DNA of 64,000 bases from Jeotgalibacillus terrae (GCF_016908195.1 NZ_JAFBDK010000002.1:186001-250000), one strand, 5' to 3'; positions 15,492-24,552 are shown, numbered from the stretch's first letter. Numbers and translations: made by a program. Notes: generated by a model from the letters alone, not told the origin.

Positions 15492-16769
15492 TTGAGTAAA
15501 AGAAGTATATGGTTAATCGGCGTTCTCGCTGTCATTTTTGCCGGCGTGAACCTTTATTTGATTAAACAGGATGACCTGTTAATTGACCGGACTTCGATTG
15601 TCCACGATCAGAAGCCCTCAAAAAGTGAATTGGTCGAAGAAGTCATGGTCAAAGATGGTGTGGTACATACAGCGCTTGAAGAAAGAGTTTACTTTTCTGA
15701 ACAGCTTGGCATGTTTACACAGTTTTTAGTAGAAGAAGGCGACCAGGTGACACCGGGGACACCTTTATATGAATATACGGTTTCAGACCTTGAGGAACAG
15801 CGTCTTGTATTCGAATCGGAAATCGAACAGCTTGAAGATGAGATCTCAGCTGTCGAGTCATATCTGAGTGAGCTTGAGAGCATTGAGCGGAAGATCTCAG
15901 AATCAAATTCCTCCTCTTCAGCAACTGCGCGTCCATCAAGTACGCTTGAAGATGAGGAGCTCCTGGTGACGATTGAGCTTGAAGTTGGCATTGATGTGTC
16001 TGACGCAACCGTTGATCAGACCCGCTCATTGATTAATCAGCAGATTGGTCAGCAGGAAGCCCAGGTGGAACGCTTAGAGGCTGAGCGCGATAAGTATGAA
16101 CGTCTTGCTGACGGGCTTGAAGACAGCCCAGTTGTGACAGTTGAAAGTGAATTCACAGGACAGATTGCCCGTCTTGCTGAAGACATCAGCCACCCGCTGA
16201 TCACGATCTATACGGACTCTCTTGCATCAAAGTCAAAACTGACAGATGAAGAAGCAAAACTGGTTGAGGAAGGAATGCAGGCACGCGTGGCTTCACCAGT
16301 TGCAGAATCAGTGGGAGACGGTGTTGTTGCATCCAATCCGCTTTTGCCTGATCAGGAGCCGGCGTTGAATGAAAAAAGCATGTATCCATTAAACATAGAC
16401 TTACTCACAGCAAACGAAGACTGGTTTATCGGCCAGCACGTGGTCAATGAAATCGTACTTGAAGCAGCACCGAATGCGGTGACAATGCCTGTGATCGGTC
16501 TGGACATCTCTAAAGTCTATGTATTAAATGAAATGGGACTTGTTGAACCCCGTATTGTGGAAGTCGGAATCCTTGACGGCGACCGCCAGCAGATTCTCAG
16601 CGGACTGAACGCCGGTGAATGGGTCACAGTCGATCCTGAACAGATTGAACGCAGCGGGATGCCTTACATTACGCCAATGAAGGTCAGCCGCCTGACGTTT
16701 GATAACCTAGGATACACAGGGCAGCGGACGAACTGGAAGTATGTGCTGCTTGGCGTATTGCCGAATTAA
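15492..16769 (+). CDS. HlyD/RND-type membrane fusion (adaptor) protein
   Basis: A 425-residue protein starting at TTG 15492 behind AAAGGAGC. One N-terminal membrane anchor (about 5-25). A first biotinyl-lipoyl half near 60-95 (FLVEEGDQVTPGTPLYEY) and a coiled-coil hairpin at about 97-215, split by a Ser-rich stretch. A second lipoyl half follows near 222 (VESEFTGQIARL), then a beta-barrel domain and a membrane-proximal domain (GILDGDRQQILSGLNAGEWVTVD). Such proteins usually link an exporter to the outside. Here the partner is the preceding membrane protein; no ABC ATPase or RND pump lies alongside, which is unusual. Confidence 0.75.
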   Translation: MSKRSIWLIGVLAVIFAGVNLYLIKQDDLLIDRTSIVHDQKPSKSELVEEVMVKDGVVHTALEERVYFSEQLGMFTQFLVEEGDQVTPGTPLYEYTVSDLEEQRLVFESEIEQLEDEISAVESYLSELESIERKISESNSSSSATARPSSTLEDEELLVTIELEVGIDVSDATVDQTRSLINQQIGQQEAQVERLEAERDKYERLADGLEDSPVVTVESEFTGQIARLAEDISHPLITIYTDSLASKSKLTDEEAKLVEEGMQARVASPVAESVGDGVVASNPLLPDQEPALNEKSMYPLNIDLLTANEDWFIGQHVVNEIVLEAAPNAVTMPVIGLDISKVYVLNEMGLVEPRIVEVGILDGDRQQILSGLNAGEWVTVDPEQIERSGMPYITPMKVSRLTFDNLGYTGQRTNWKYVLLGVLPN

Positions 16770-16792
16770 TTGGAGCTTGAGTTTGAGCGGAA

Positions 16793-16817
16793 GCCCTGCT
16801 GGTGCAGGGCTTTTTGT
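16793..16817 (+). terminator. Terminator of the adaptor operon
   Basis: An 8-bp stem AGCCCTGC/GCAGGGCT followed by TTTTTG. Confidence 0.8.
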
Positions 16818-16871
16818 TTTGGGGTTGGGTGGTGTGGAGCTGGGCGGGTGCGGGGGTGCGGCGACTTTTCC

Positions 16872-17035
16872 GGTCACATTCATGGTTTTACAGGTCACAT
16901 TCAGGTATATTCAGGTCGGATCCAAATATTTAGAGGTCACATCAAATGATAACCCGCATTTTCGGGTCACATAACAGTTTTTAGAGGTCATTATCGGGCG
17001 TTTACCGGTCACATTTTCTTTTTTTTTAGGTCACT
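16872..17035 (+). repeat. Eight-unit 21-base periodic array, left of the NERD gene
   Basis: GGTC words (mostly GGTCAC) start at 16872, 16893, 16914, 16935, 16965, 16986, 17007 and 17029. The steps are 21, 21, 21, 30, 21, 21 and 22. Bases between the anchors vary freely, so spacing is better conserved than sequence. The array at 18063-18225 has the same step pattern. Confidence 0.85.
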
Positions 17036-17067
17036 AGTTACAATCACAACTCTCAGATTTCACATTA

Positions 17068-18018
17068 CTATTTTCTATAATATCTCGTCCCTTTCCCCTC
17101 TCCAGTCCGATGAAGGTCCATTTTTCTGAGTAGTCTCTTTACCGACTGGCTCGAACTAGTCTCAAAAAGCTTTCTGAATTGTTGGTTAGTCAAACCATCA
17201 CCCAACAGTAAAAATGCTTCTTCAATAGCGTGTTCAAAAATGTGAAAACCAGTGATATTACACAGTGAGCATTGCCATTTCCTCGCTCTCCTCAGGATGT
17301 TAAATCCTTTACATTCAGGGCAAATATAACCTTTTTTAAGATCATTAAATGTAATGCCAAATTTTTTGTACCAATTAATTAGATGTTCCTCATGAGCCTG
17401 TAACATCTTTTCACTTATGCTGAGTGCCTTTGAAACTGAAATCTTTTTTAATTTGTGTTTACTAAGTAATTGATGAATCGTTCTCGGGATCGCCTGCATT
17501 GGAATCGTATTTGAGAGATCTTTCACATTTTCTGCTTTTACAATCGTCCTAGAATTCCCCATTACAATGAAAGGGATTACCGGGACAGTTATATTACAGT
17601 GTAGCTTAAGCCATTTGCTTAAAAGATCTGACTGCCTTTCAGCTTGTAATTTGAAACTCGGAAAGCCTTCTTCAACACCATTTAAGGTCCGCAGAGTTTG
17701 ATCGTAAAAAGACCTTATTTCTATTGTTCCCTTAATATATTTTACCTCCAAAATACAGATCACCCCTGGATAGACGATCACTGTATCAATTTGAAAGTTT
17801 GTCCCCTTATACTTCAAACGTAAGTCACAGATAATAATTGGATCTGATTCGAGAAATGTTAAATAATAATCAGAGCTTTTTTCACCATGAAAGCCAGCCA
17901 TACATTGTCCCAGTTCTTTTTCTATCTCTGCTTTTGAAGGGTGAAATTGGGGCAGACGATTATTGATGCTTTCTAAAGCTTTAATTGTTCTGGGCAGTTT
18001 ACGTGGTTTAAGAATCAA
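17068..18018 (-). CDS. NERD-domain protein with zinc ribbon
   Basis: A 316-residue protein whose NERD (nuclease-related) domain spans about residues 40-150. Motifs are GFHGEKSSDYYL, the QIDTVIV stretch with its Asp, and ILEVKYIKG, matching the usual E, D and ExK positions. A zinc ribbon follows (CPEC and CSLC, about 235-262), then a helical C-terminus that looks like a helix-turn-helix. TTG at 18018 is chosen because family members typically begin MIIKPRKLP; GTG at 18030 is the alternative. Visibly more AT-rich than its neighbours and bounded on both sides by matched 21-base arrays, suggesting acquisition. The family is thought to be DNA-processing; the substrate is unknown. Confidence 0.75.
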   Translation of the reverse strand: MILKPRKLPRTIKALESINNRLPQFHPSKAEIEKELGQCMAGFHGEKSSDYYLTFLESDPIIICDLRLKYKGTNFQIDTVIVYPGVICILEVKYIKGTIEIRSFYDQTLRTLNGVEEGFPSFKLQAERQSDLLSKWLKLHCNITVPVIPFIVMGNSRTIVKAENVKDLSNTIPMQAIPRTIHQLLSKHKLKKISVSKALSISEKMLQAHEEHLINWYKKFGITFNDLKKGYICPECKGFNILRRARKWQCSLCNITGFHIFEHAIEEAFLLLGDGLTNQQFRKLFETSSSQSVKRLLRKMDLHRTGEGKGTRYYRK

Positions 18019-18062
18019 TTGATTTCCCACTTTCTTTTAATCTAGGTGCTGAGCGTGGTTCA

Positions 18063-18240
18063 GGTCACATTTTAAAAGTTACGGGGCACATCCTTTCATT
18101 TACCGGTCACTAACGGTGATTTACCGGTCGTAATTCACATAGCTGCAGTTTTATAGGTCAGGTCCCCTCACTTATAGATCACATCACTCGAGTTACGGGG
18201 CACATCCACCTATATTCCGGTCAGATCCGCCCATACCTGC
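18063..18240 (+). repeat. Eight-unit 21-base periodic array, right of the NERD gene
   Basis: GGTCAC/GGGCAC/GATCAC words start at 18063, 18084, 18105, 18126, 18156, 18177, 18198 and 18219. The steps are 21, 21, 21, 30, 21, 21 and 21. Same orientation and same position of the single 30-base step as the array at 16872-17035. Confidence 0.85.
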
Positions 18241-18340
18241 CTGACGCCCGGCACGTCCGCCCCGCCCAGCCCCTCTTCATGCCCTTAACAAACCTAAAAG
18301 ACTGTTTCCCAACTGCATCCAAAGCACGAAAGTTCAACCT

Positions 18341-18375
18341 GCGAAGACCCGGGTCTGTCCCGGGTCTTCGCTTTT
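18341..18375 (+). repeat. GCGAAGACCCGGG palindrome, terminator-like
   Basis: A 13-bp stem GCGAAGACCCGGG/CCCGGGTCTTCGC with a TCTGT loop, followed by CTTTT. The arms are the same as in the serA terminator, but no plus-strand gene ends here, so it is probably a dispersed palindrome. Confidence 0.75.
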
Positions 18376-18395
18376 CACGAAAAGTACGGTATAAT
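18368..18395 (+). promoter_or_regulatory. Possible promoter of ywqB-ywqA
   Basis: TATAAT at 18390-18395 with a poor -35 (TCGCTT, 18368-18373) that overlaps the right arm of the palindrome, spacing 16. Confidence 0.4.
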
Positions 18396-18433
18396 AAAAG
18401 ATACGTTTTTTTTCGAAAAGGTGGAGATGGTGG

Positions 18434-19972
18434 ATGCAAACGCAATTGCTGGCAGATGGGATGGAGCGTCTTGAGCAGCGGCTGTTCAGGCAGTTTTCTC
18501 CTGCTGATCAGACGGATGAACGTCTTGTGCAGAAGGGATTGTTTTTATATAGGCAGGGCACGGTGTATGAGATGGGATTTGATGCGAATCATCAGATGCT
18601 GAAGGCGAAGGTGCGCGATGTCCACGGTGTCAGTGTGCGGATTTCACTGAATCCTGATAAGGGAAGCAGCTGCAGCTGTCCTGAGGAGCCCTGGTGCCGT
18701 CACCGGATGGCGGTGTTTTTTAAGTTTTATCAGCAGAATGCGAGTGTCAGTCAGTGGATTCAGGCGTGGCGTAATCAGAAGCAGGATGCTTCTATAAGAG
18801 CGCAGAAGTCTCCTGAATTCTGGCGTAGAATTGCTGTGGAGACAGCTGACAGCGTTCCTGTTGATCATATAAAAGCTGAGCCTTATCTGCTTGAAAACTA
18901 TATGATGGCGAATTACCGGAAGTTCGAGCAGCATGCACCGGTTGAAAAGGAATGGGTTCCTTTATACATGCTATATGTGTCTTTTTACTATCATAGAAAG
19001 CTCTCTGAGACGTTTGAGGGCTATGAGTCTGTTCATATCACACGTGCGCTGGAGACGATTATGGAGGCGATGCAGAAGGCTGTAGTTGATCTTGCTGTAT
19101 ATGCTCATCCGTTTTCGTTTGATCCCTTTTTCAAAGAGCTGAAGCGTGAGACGGCCTCGCTTCTTGAAAAGAAAGATCCGCTGAGCTTTTCAATCTATGC
19201 CATGCTGTGGTTTCAGCTGTTTACAAAACGCAGTGACCGTGAGCAGGAGGCTGTGCGTTTGAAGCAGGCTGAAGTCACAGATGAAACCCATTTAGCAGGG
19301 ACGATCTTTACTTTGCTTCGAAATGGTGATGATTTTGAAGAACAGTTTGCCGCTTCTACAGAGCTCGCGGTACCTCATGCGGTTCAGTGGCTTGAGTGGC
19401 TGCTGCGCGAAGGTGAGATTGACCGTTCTGTCAGAGTGTTAAAAGCGATGCAGAAAAAGCTGGACCTTTATCTTGCACGTATGGATAACCATTCAGACCA
19501 GCGTTCGTTCGCGTTATGGCTGATTCATAAAATTGAAGGTGAGCAGCTGAGACTGCATGTGCCGGATGTGACGATTAAATTATATGAAAAACTCCTGCCA
19601 TACAGTGCGCGGCACCTCGGTGCTGTGCTGCTTGATGCGGGAAAATATAAAGAATGGGTGGAGCTCGTTCACTGGATTGACTTCTCCCCTGAAGAACTTG
19701 AAGCAGCAGGATTGAAAAAGCTGATGGAGCGCAAACCCGAGTTTGCAGCTCCCCTGCTTCACCAATGGGTGGAGAGTCTGATTCAGAAAAAGCAGCGTGA
19801 GACGTACAAGAAAGCTGTCCGCTATTTGAAAAAGCTGAAGAAAATCTATCAGGGGATGAACGAAGAACCGCGATTTGCCCTGTATTTCGACCAGCTGCTT
19901 GACCGCTACAGACGGCTGCGGGCATTCAGAGAAGAATGTGAAAGGGGGAAACTGATTCATGGAAAAGATTGA
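18434..19972 (+). CDS. ywqB: SWIM zinc-finger protein
   Basis: A 512-residue protein. The SWIM motif CSCPEEPWCRH (C-x-C, then C-x-H) is near residue 75; the rest is a long helical domain. In Bacillales it is encoded directly before an SNF2 helicase, as here, where the reading frames overlap by 14 bases. SWIM domains bind DNA or proteins, so it is inferred to be the partner of the helicase. Start ATG follows GGTGGAGATGGTGG. Symbol by synteny and domain content. Confidence 0.8.
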   Translation: MQTQLLADGMERLEQRLFRQFSPADQTDERLVQKGLFLYRQGTVYEMGFDANHQMLKAKVRDVHGVSVRISLNPDKGSSCSCPEEPWCRHRMAVFFKFYQQNASVSQWIQAWRNQKQDASIRAQKSPEFWRRIAVETADSVPVDHIKAEPYLLENYMMANYRKFEQHAPVEKEWVPLYMLYVSFYYHRKLSETFEGYESVHITRALETIMEAMQKAVVDLAVYAHPFSFDPFFKELKRETASLLEKKDPLSFSIYAMLWFQLFTKRSDREQEAVRLKQAEVTDETHLAGTIFTLLRNGDDFEEQFAASTELAVPHAVQWLEWLLREGEIDRSVRVLKAMQKKLDLYLARMDNHSDQRSFALWLIHKIEGEQLRLHVPDVTIKLYEKLLPYSARHLGAVLLDAGKYKEWVELVHWIDFSPEELEAAGLKKLMERKPEFAAPLLHQWVESLIQKKQRETYKKAVRYLKKLKKIYQGMNEEPRFALYFDQLLDRYRRLRAFREECERGKLIHGKD

Positions 19973-22751
19973 TGTACTGCCGCTTGATCAGGGTTATTTT
20001 TCGATCAGGGTTTTAACTGAAGATGGTGAAATGATTGACCCTGCGATCTGGCAGTATGCGCTGCTGCTTTGGCATAAAGAATCGTTTTATGGCACGTCCC
20101 TCCCTTCTTTCAGTAATCTGCCGGCTGACAGTATTGCGCTCGACAGCTGGGCGCTGTTGACGCTGTTTGCACAGCCGGAATTTCATGGACGCAAGCAGTG
20201 GGCGCTGTCAGAGCAGTCCGAATTTATGTATGATGCCGCTCCCCTTTTATATGAGTGGATCACTGAAGGTAAGTGGCTTGCTGAGTGGAATCATAAGTCA
20301 GATAGCGAGACGTTTGATATGAAGCTTGGTGAGGAGTTCTGGGATGAGTGGGCAGATATGTCCTACAGCGGTGAGCATGCGGATGCTGATCAGAAGAAGT
20401 TTATGAATGAGTGGTATGAGTATGCAATCACCTCGTTTTTTGACCATCACCCGAGAAGTTCGAATCTTGCAGCGCGTCTGTTCAACAGCGGCCATGTGCT
20501 GACGGCTGAAGATCTTGCGGCGTACTTTGATGAGACGAAGTGGAAAATGTGGGTTGAACAGAAGGATCTTGAACTTCCCTACCGCTTCGGACTTCGTCTT
20601 GAAGAGCCTGAATCTGAAGAACAGCCCTGGCGCATGCAACCTTTCCTGCGCGACAGCAGACGGTCTGACTGGACGTATGATCTGGATCTTTCAAAACCGC
20701 TTACTGATTCTCTCCCTAAAAGATGGCTGGATGAAGAGCAGGCGATATCCCATGAGCTTGACCGCTGGGTGAAACTGATTCCGTATTTAAAAGAGGATGG
20801 TCAGTGGCAGCTTGAGATGGCTGAAGAACGTGCATGGCTGTTTTTAACGGAAGGCAGTGAAAAACTGCTCGCCCTCGACGTTGAAATTCTGCTTCCTGCA
20901 TGGTGGCAGTCGATTCAGAAGTCGAATGTCTCACTCAAGGCAGCAGTAAAAGGCGATCATAACTACCGTCCGTCCTTTGTCGGGTTGGATTCCCTTGTGG
21001 ATTATGACTGGAAGATTTCTGTGAATGGACAGGATCTCTCAGATGATGAATTCCAGTCTCTTGTCGAGGAAAAGCGCCGGTTCATTCAACTGAACGGTGA
21101 ATGGGTTGCGCTTGACCCGGCAATGATCGCGCGGATTCAACAGGCGATGCAGGCTGCGAAAAAGAATGGGATCAGTATGCAGGACTTACTTGAGGATCAC
21201 TTAAATGATGAGGAAGATGAGAGCGCGGATGATTTGCGTATTCAATTTGAGCTGAACCGCTCAATGAAATCAATGATGGAGAAGCTGAATGATGCAGGCA
21301 AAGTGCCGCTCCTCCCGCCTCCTGACGCCCTTGATGGTGAGCTGAGACCCTATCAGCAACAGGGCTTCAGCTGGATGAGTTTTCTGCGCAGCAACCGTTT
21401 TGGCGCGTGCCTGGCTGATGATATGGGTCTTGGGAAAACGATTCAATTGATCAGTTATATGCTGTATGTAAAAGATACGGAGTCACCTGAGCAGCCATTT
21501 CTCATTATCTGCCCGACTTCTGTACTCGGAAACTGGCAGCGTGAGATCGAACGTTTTGCCCCGTCTCTGAATGTACACCTTCACTACGGACCTGGCCGTG
21601 CAAAAAATGAAGCTTTCGGGACTTCGATTGCAACAGCTGATGTCGTGCTGACATCTTACGGCTTGTGTCACGCTGATCAGGAAGAACTCACAGCCGTCCA
21701 GTGGGCAGCTGTTGCACTGGATGAAGCGCAGAATATTAAAAACCCATTCACCAAGCAGTCAAAAGCCATCCGCAGTCTGAACGGTGCGCACCACCTCGCA
21801 CTGACCGGAACGCCGATGGAAAACAGACTGTCTGAGCTTTGGGCGATTTTTGACTTTATTAATCACGGCTACCTTGGTTCACTTGGTGCTTTCAGAAAAG
21901 ATTTCATTGCGCCAATTGAGCGTGACGGATCTGAAGAACTGACGCTCAAATTGCAAAAAAGAATACGTCCATTCCTGCTTCGCCGGACAAAAGTGGATCC
22001 TGCTGTCGGTCTGAATCTTCCTTCTAAGATTGAGCAGAAGGAATTCTGTCCGCTGACCTCAGAGCAGGCTTCACTGTATGAACAGCTTGTGCAGGACACG
22101 CTTGAAAAGATCCCTCAGCTGACAGGAATTGAGCGTAAAGGGATGGTTCTTCAGATGCTGAATCGCCTGAAGCAACTGTGTGATCACCCTGCCCTCTATC
22201 TCCAGGAAGACGCACCGGCTGACATCGTTGCGCGTTCCGAGAAAATGGATAAGCTCATGGATCTTCTCGAACAGATTCTTGAAGCTGAAGAAGGAACGAT
22301 TATTTTCACGCAGTACATCTCGATGGGACGCATGATTCAGGATGTACTGCAGAAGAAATACGGGTTTAAAGTGCCATTTTTAAACGGCTCTACGCCAAAA
22401 GCAACGCGTGATCAGCTGGTTGAGCAGTTCCAGGCCAGAGAATTCCCTGTGTTTATCCTGAGTCTCAAAGCCGGCGGAACAGGCCTGACGCTGACAGCTG
22501 CAAATCATGTGATTCATTATGACCGCTGGTGGAATCCGGCTGTTGAAAATCAGGCAACAGACCGTGCTTACCGGATCGGCCAGACCCGTTTCGTACATGT
22601 GCATAAGTTTATATCTTCAGGAACAATTGAAGAAAAGATTGATAAGATGCTTGAGAAGAAGCAATCGCTGAATGAGGATATTATCCGCGGCGATCAGTGG
22701 ATTACGGAGCTTTCGAATGAGGAGCTTGAAGATCTGCTGGTGCTGAATTAG
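19959..22751 (+). CDS. ywqA: SNF2-family DNA helicase/ATPase
   Basis: A 930-residue protein. The N-terminal half is the accessory region common to bacterial SNF2 proteins. The ATPase core starts near residue 460, with Walker A DDMGLGKTIQ, motif II DEAQ, motif III LTGTPMENRLSE, motif V GGTGLTLTAANHVI and motif VI QATDRAYRIGQ. The ATG lies inside the end of the SWIM gene, behind a GGGGG ribosome binding site, so translation is coupled. Predicted to translocate on double-stranded DNA and remodel protein-DNA complexes. Followed by a strong terminator. Confidence 0.92.
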   Translation: MEKIDVLPLDQGYFSIRVLTEDGEMIDPAIWQYALLLWHKESFYGTSLPSFSNLPADSIALDSWALLTLFAQPEFHGRKQWALSEQSEFMYDAAPLLYEWITEGKWLAEWNHKSDSETFDMKLGEEFWDEWADMSYSGEHADADQKKFMNEWYEYAITSFFDHHPRSSNLAARLFNSGHVLTAEDLAAYFDETKWKMWVEQKDLELPYRFGLRLEEPESEEQPWRMQPFLRDSRRSDWTYDLDLSKPLTDSLPKRWLDEEQAISHELDRWVKLIPYLKEDGQWQLEMAEERAWLFLTEGSEKLLALDVEILLPAWWQSIQKSNVSLKAAVKGDHNYRPSFVGLDSLVDYDWKISVNGQDLSDDEFQSLVEEKRRFIQLNGEWVALDPAMIARIQQAMQAAKKNGISMQDLLEDHLNDEEDESADDLRIQFELNRSMKSMMEKLNDAGKVPLLPPPDALDGELRPYQQQGFSWMSFLRSNRFGACLADDMGLGKTIQLISYMLYVKDTESPEQPFLIICPTSVLGNWQREIERFAPSLNVHLHYGPGRAKNEAFGTSIATADVVLTSYGLCHADQEELTAVQWAAVALDEAQNIKNPFTKQSKAIRSLNGAHHLALTGTPMENRLSELWAIFDFINHGYLGSLGAFRKDFIAPIERDGSEELTLKLQKRIRPFLLRRTKVDPAVGLNLPSKIEQKEFCPLTSEQASLYEQLVQDTLEKIPQLTGIERKGMVLQMLNRLKQLCDHPALYLQEDAPADIVARSEKMDKLMDLLEQILEAEEGTIIFTQYISMGRMIQDVLQKKYGFKVPFLNGSTPKATRDQLVEQFQAREFPVFILSLKAGGTGLTLTAANHVIHYDRWWNPAVENQATDRAYRIGQTRFVHVHKFISSGTIEEKIDKMLEKKQSLNEDIIRGDQWITELSNEELEDLLVLN

Positions 22752-22763
22752 CTATATGAAGAG

Positions 22764-22793
22764 AACCGTCTGACTTTGTCAGGCGGTTTTTTT
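22764..22793 (+). terminator. Terminator of ywqB-ywqA
   Basis: An 11-bp stem AACCGTCTGAC/GTCAGGCGGTT with a TTT loop and a T7 tail. Confidence 0.85.
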
Positions 22794-22907
22794 GTAAGTA
22801 TGAGGATGATTGCGGCAGGCTTGCTTCCTGCAGGTCCGGCAATGGGGAAGGTTTGCTTTCTCTGCAGGATACTTGTGCCTGTTGGAGCGGAGCCACGGCT
22901 GGTGTTG

Positions 22908-23315
22908 CTATTTGATTGTTTCTAAATGAGTGTCCTGCGGTGGAGCGGTGTTTCGCGGAATCGGCTGTTCAAATGGGCCGGGATCTGCGGATTGTTTTCT
23001 GCGGTCCATAAATCTGACATTGTCTACGTGGACTTCTGTCGTATACTGCCTGGTGCCATCTTCTCTTTCATATGATCTTGACTGAATGCTGCCAACGACG
23101 CCGACTAATGACCCTTTTTCACAATAAGCATGTGTGTTTTGTGCATTCCTGTTCCAGATTGTACACCTGATAAAGTCGGCTTCAAATTCACCTGCCTGAT
23201 TTTTAAATGGCCGGTTCACAGCAATGGTGACGTTCAACACCTGCCTGTTCCCGGCGATCTCTTTCAGTTCCGGATCTTTTGTCAGCCGCCCGACTAGCGT
23301 AACCTGATTGATCAT
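22908..23315 (-). CDS. ssbB: Single-stranded DNA-binding protein
   Basis: A 135-residue OB-fold protein beginning MINQVTLVGRLTKDPEL at the ATG 23313-23315, six bases after AGGAGG; an ATG at 23321 abuts the ribosome binding site and is rejected. The OB fold covers about 1-105. The Pro-rich tail ends HLETIK and lacks the acidic DDDIPF tip of SsbA-type proteins, as expected for the competence paralogue SsbB. Position beside ywpF agrees with B. subtilis ywpH/ssbB. It protects incoming single-stranded DNA during transformation. Confidence 0.85.
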   Translation of the reverse strand: MINQVTLVGRLTKDPELKEIAGNRQVLNVTIAVNRPFKNQAGEFEADFIRCTIWNRNAQNTHAYCEKGSLVGVVGSIQSRSYEREDGTRQYTTEVHVDNVRFMDRRKQSADPGPFEQPIPRNTAPPQDTHLETIK

Positions 23316-23555
23316 ATCCATCCTCCTTTCTTTGAAGATATTCTCATTTTAGCTGCGGGATAAATTGTTGTAAAACACGGAAATATTTATTTTGATGTCA
23401 TTTTTATGTGTGAAAAAGTCGAAATGCCCTAGGCGAAATTCACCTTTTATTCTGCAATATTCCCCGGGAAATGAACTAACCCTTATTTTTTAACTTTTTT
23501 GAAAAAAATGCTGTATGCTATAATCAGGTTACAATGACTAAAGGGGCTGTGCGGA

Positions 23556-23981
23556 ATGAAAACATTCAAACTGATGAAAATTCAGGTCGTGGAAGAAGAC
23601 AACATTCGCAACTTTACGCTGCATGACGGCCTGATTATTAATAAAGAAGATGAACACCAGACGTGGATCCTCGAGGCTTTTTTAGATGGTGCTGAGACGG
23701 AGTATTTCCAAAAGCTTCAGCAAAGTGATGAAAATGTCGAGATTCTTGCAGTCATTTCAAATGAGAAAAATGATCCGGCAGGGCTGTTTGCGAGTGTGCA
23801 TGAAGTAAAGCCGATCGGTGATAAGGTCAGTGTGTTATTCAGTGCCCATATGAGAAATCAGCGTAATGAATATGCAGAAGATTTGCTTGCTTACATATTG
23901 GACCGGAAAGATATTTCAGGTGATGAGCTGCTCGCAGAGTTTAAGCAGCAGATGAAGGATAAGCCTCGGATTAAGAAGTGA
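23556..23981 (+). CDS. ywpF: YwpF-like protein
   Basis: A 141-residue soluble protein (MKTFKLMKIQVVEED, HDGLIINKEDE, DEVLA-type helical end). It matches in length and neighbourhood the YwpF family, encoded next to ssbB in Bacillales and of unknown function. Divergent from ssbB, with about 240 bases between them. Codons and start context (GGGGCTGTGCGGA before ATG) look normal. Confidence 0.7.
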   Translation: MKTFKLMKIQVVEEDNIRNFTLHDGLIINKEDEHQTWILEAFLDGAETEYFQKLQQSDENVEILAVISNEKNDPAGLFASVHEVKPIGDKVSVLFSAHMRNQRNEYAEDLLAYILDRKDISGDELLAEFKQQMKDKPRIKK

Positions 23982-23990
23982 GTCTGGGCA

Positions 23991-24105
23991 GGTGGACGGC
24001 TTGAGGATGAGAAGTCAGATTCATTTGTTTTCCGGTCAGATCGGGCTTTTTACGGGTTAGAAAAGAAGTTTTATCGGTAACACCGGCACTCCCACCGGAC
24101 AAAAT
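23991..24105 (+). repeat. 21-base periodic array after ywpF
   Basis: GGTG, AGTC, GGTC, GGTT, GGTA and GGAC words start at 23991, 24013, 24034, 24055, 24076 and 24097; steps are 22, 21, 21, 21 and 21. It lies between convergent genes, next to the shared terminator. Confidence 0.6.
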
Positions 24106-24106
24106 A

Positions 24107-24155
24107 AAAGGACTGTTCAAAAAATCAGCTGTACTGACTTTTTGAACAGTCCTTT
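24107..24155. terminator. Bidirectional terminator between ywpF and the 24.2 kb gene
   Basis: A 17-bp perfect stem (AAAGGACTGTTCAAAAA and its complement) with A and T tracts at both ends, serving convergent genes. Confidence 0.9.
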
Positions 24156-24168
24156 TTCTGTATATATA

Positions 24169-24552
24169 TTAAGAAAGCTTTCTTTCCAGTGTCTGGATCA
24201 CGTACTTTGCTTCTGCTTTACATGAGAAGTCCATTTCTGTACCTGTGCTCATTTGAAGCTGCTCGATGCGCTCGATTTGTGCAGGTGTTGGTTCTTCTTC
24301 CAGCACTTTTTCGATCGTTTCGTTGATTTTATTTGCAAGCTGCTCATGGAATTCCGGGCTTTCTTTGACGGATGGCTCCAGGTTTTCATACCATGATGCC
24401 TGAGTTGTGATGTATTTGCTCCATGCATTCATAAATTCAACCATGTTGAAGCGGTCTTCATTCCAATCTATTTCGTTCATGTACTGCTCAAATGCAGTAT
24501 TAATTGAACGGGTAATGCTGATTTTAGTCCCTGTTGGCAATTGTTGAAGCAT
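24169..24552 (-). CDS. Hypothetical protein, 127 residues
   Basis: ATG at 24552 behind GCTAGGAGG. Helical soluble protein, MLQQLPTGTKISITRSINTAF..., with acidic stretches (EEEPTPAQIERIEQLQ) and one cysteine near the C-terminus. Not recognised. Monocistronic by context, ending at the shared bidirectional terminator. Confidence 0.6.
   Translation of the reverse strand: MLQQLPTGTKISITRSINTAFEQYMNEIDWNEDRFNMVEFMNAWSKYITTQASWYENLEPSVKESPEFHEQLANKINETIEKVLEEEPTPAQIERIEQLQMSTGTEMDFSCKAEAKYVIQTLERKLS

Noticed and set aside
16872-17035. CRISPR array
   Set aside because: Spacing of 21 bases with only about 6 conserved bases per unit, no 28-36 base direct repeats, and no cas genes nearby. The periodicity is real but not CRISPR.
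22801-22910. Possible 21/30-base periodicity after ywqA
   Set aside because: Only two or three anchors fit and intermediate steps do not; too weak to call an array.
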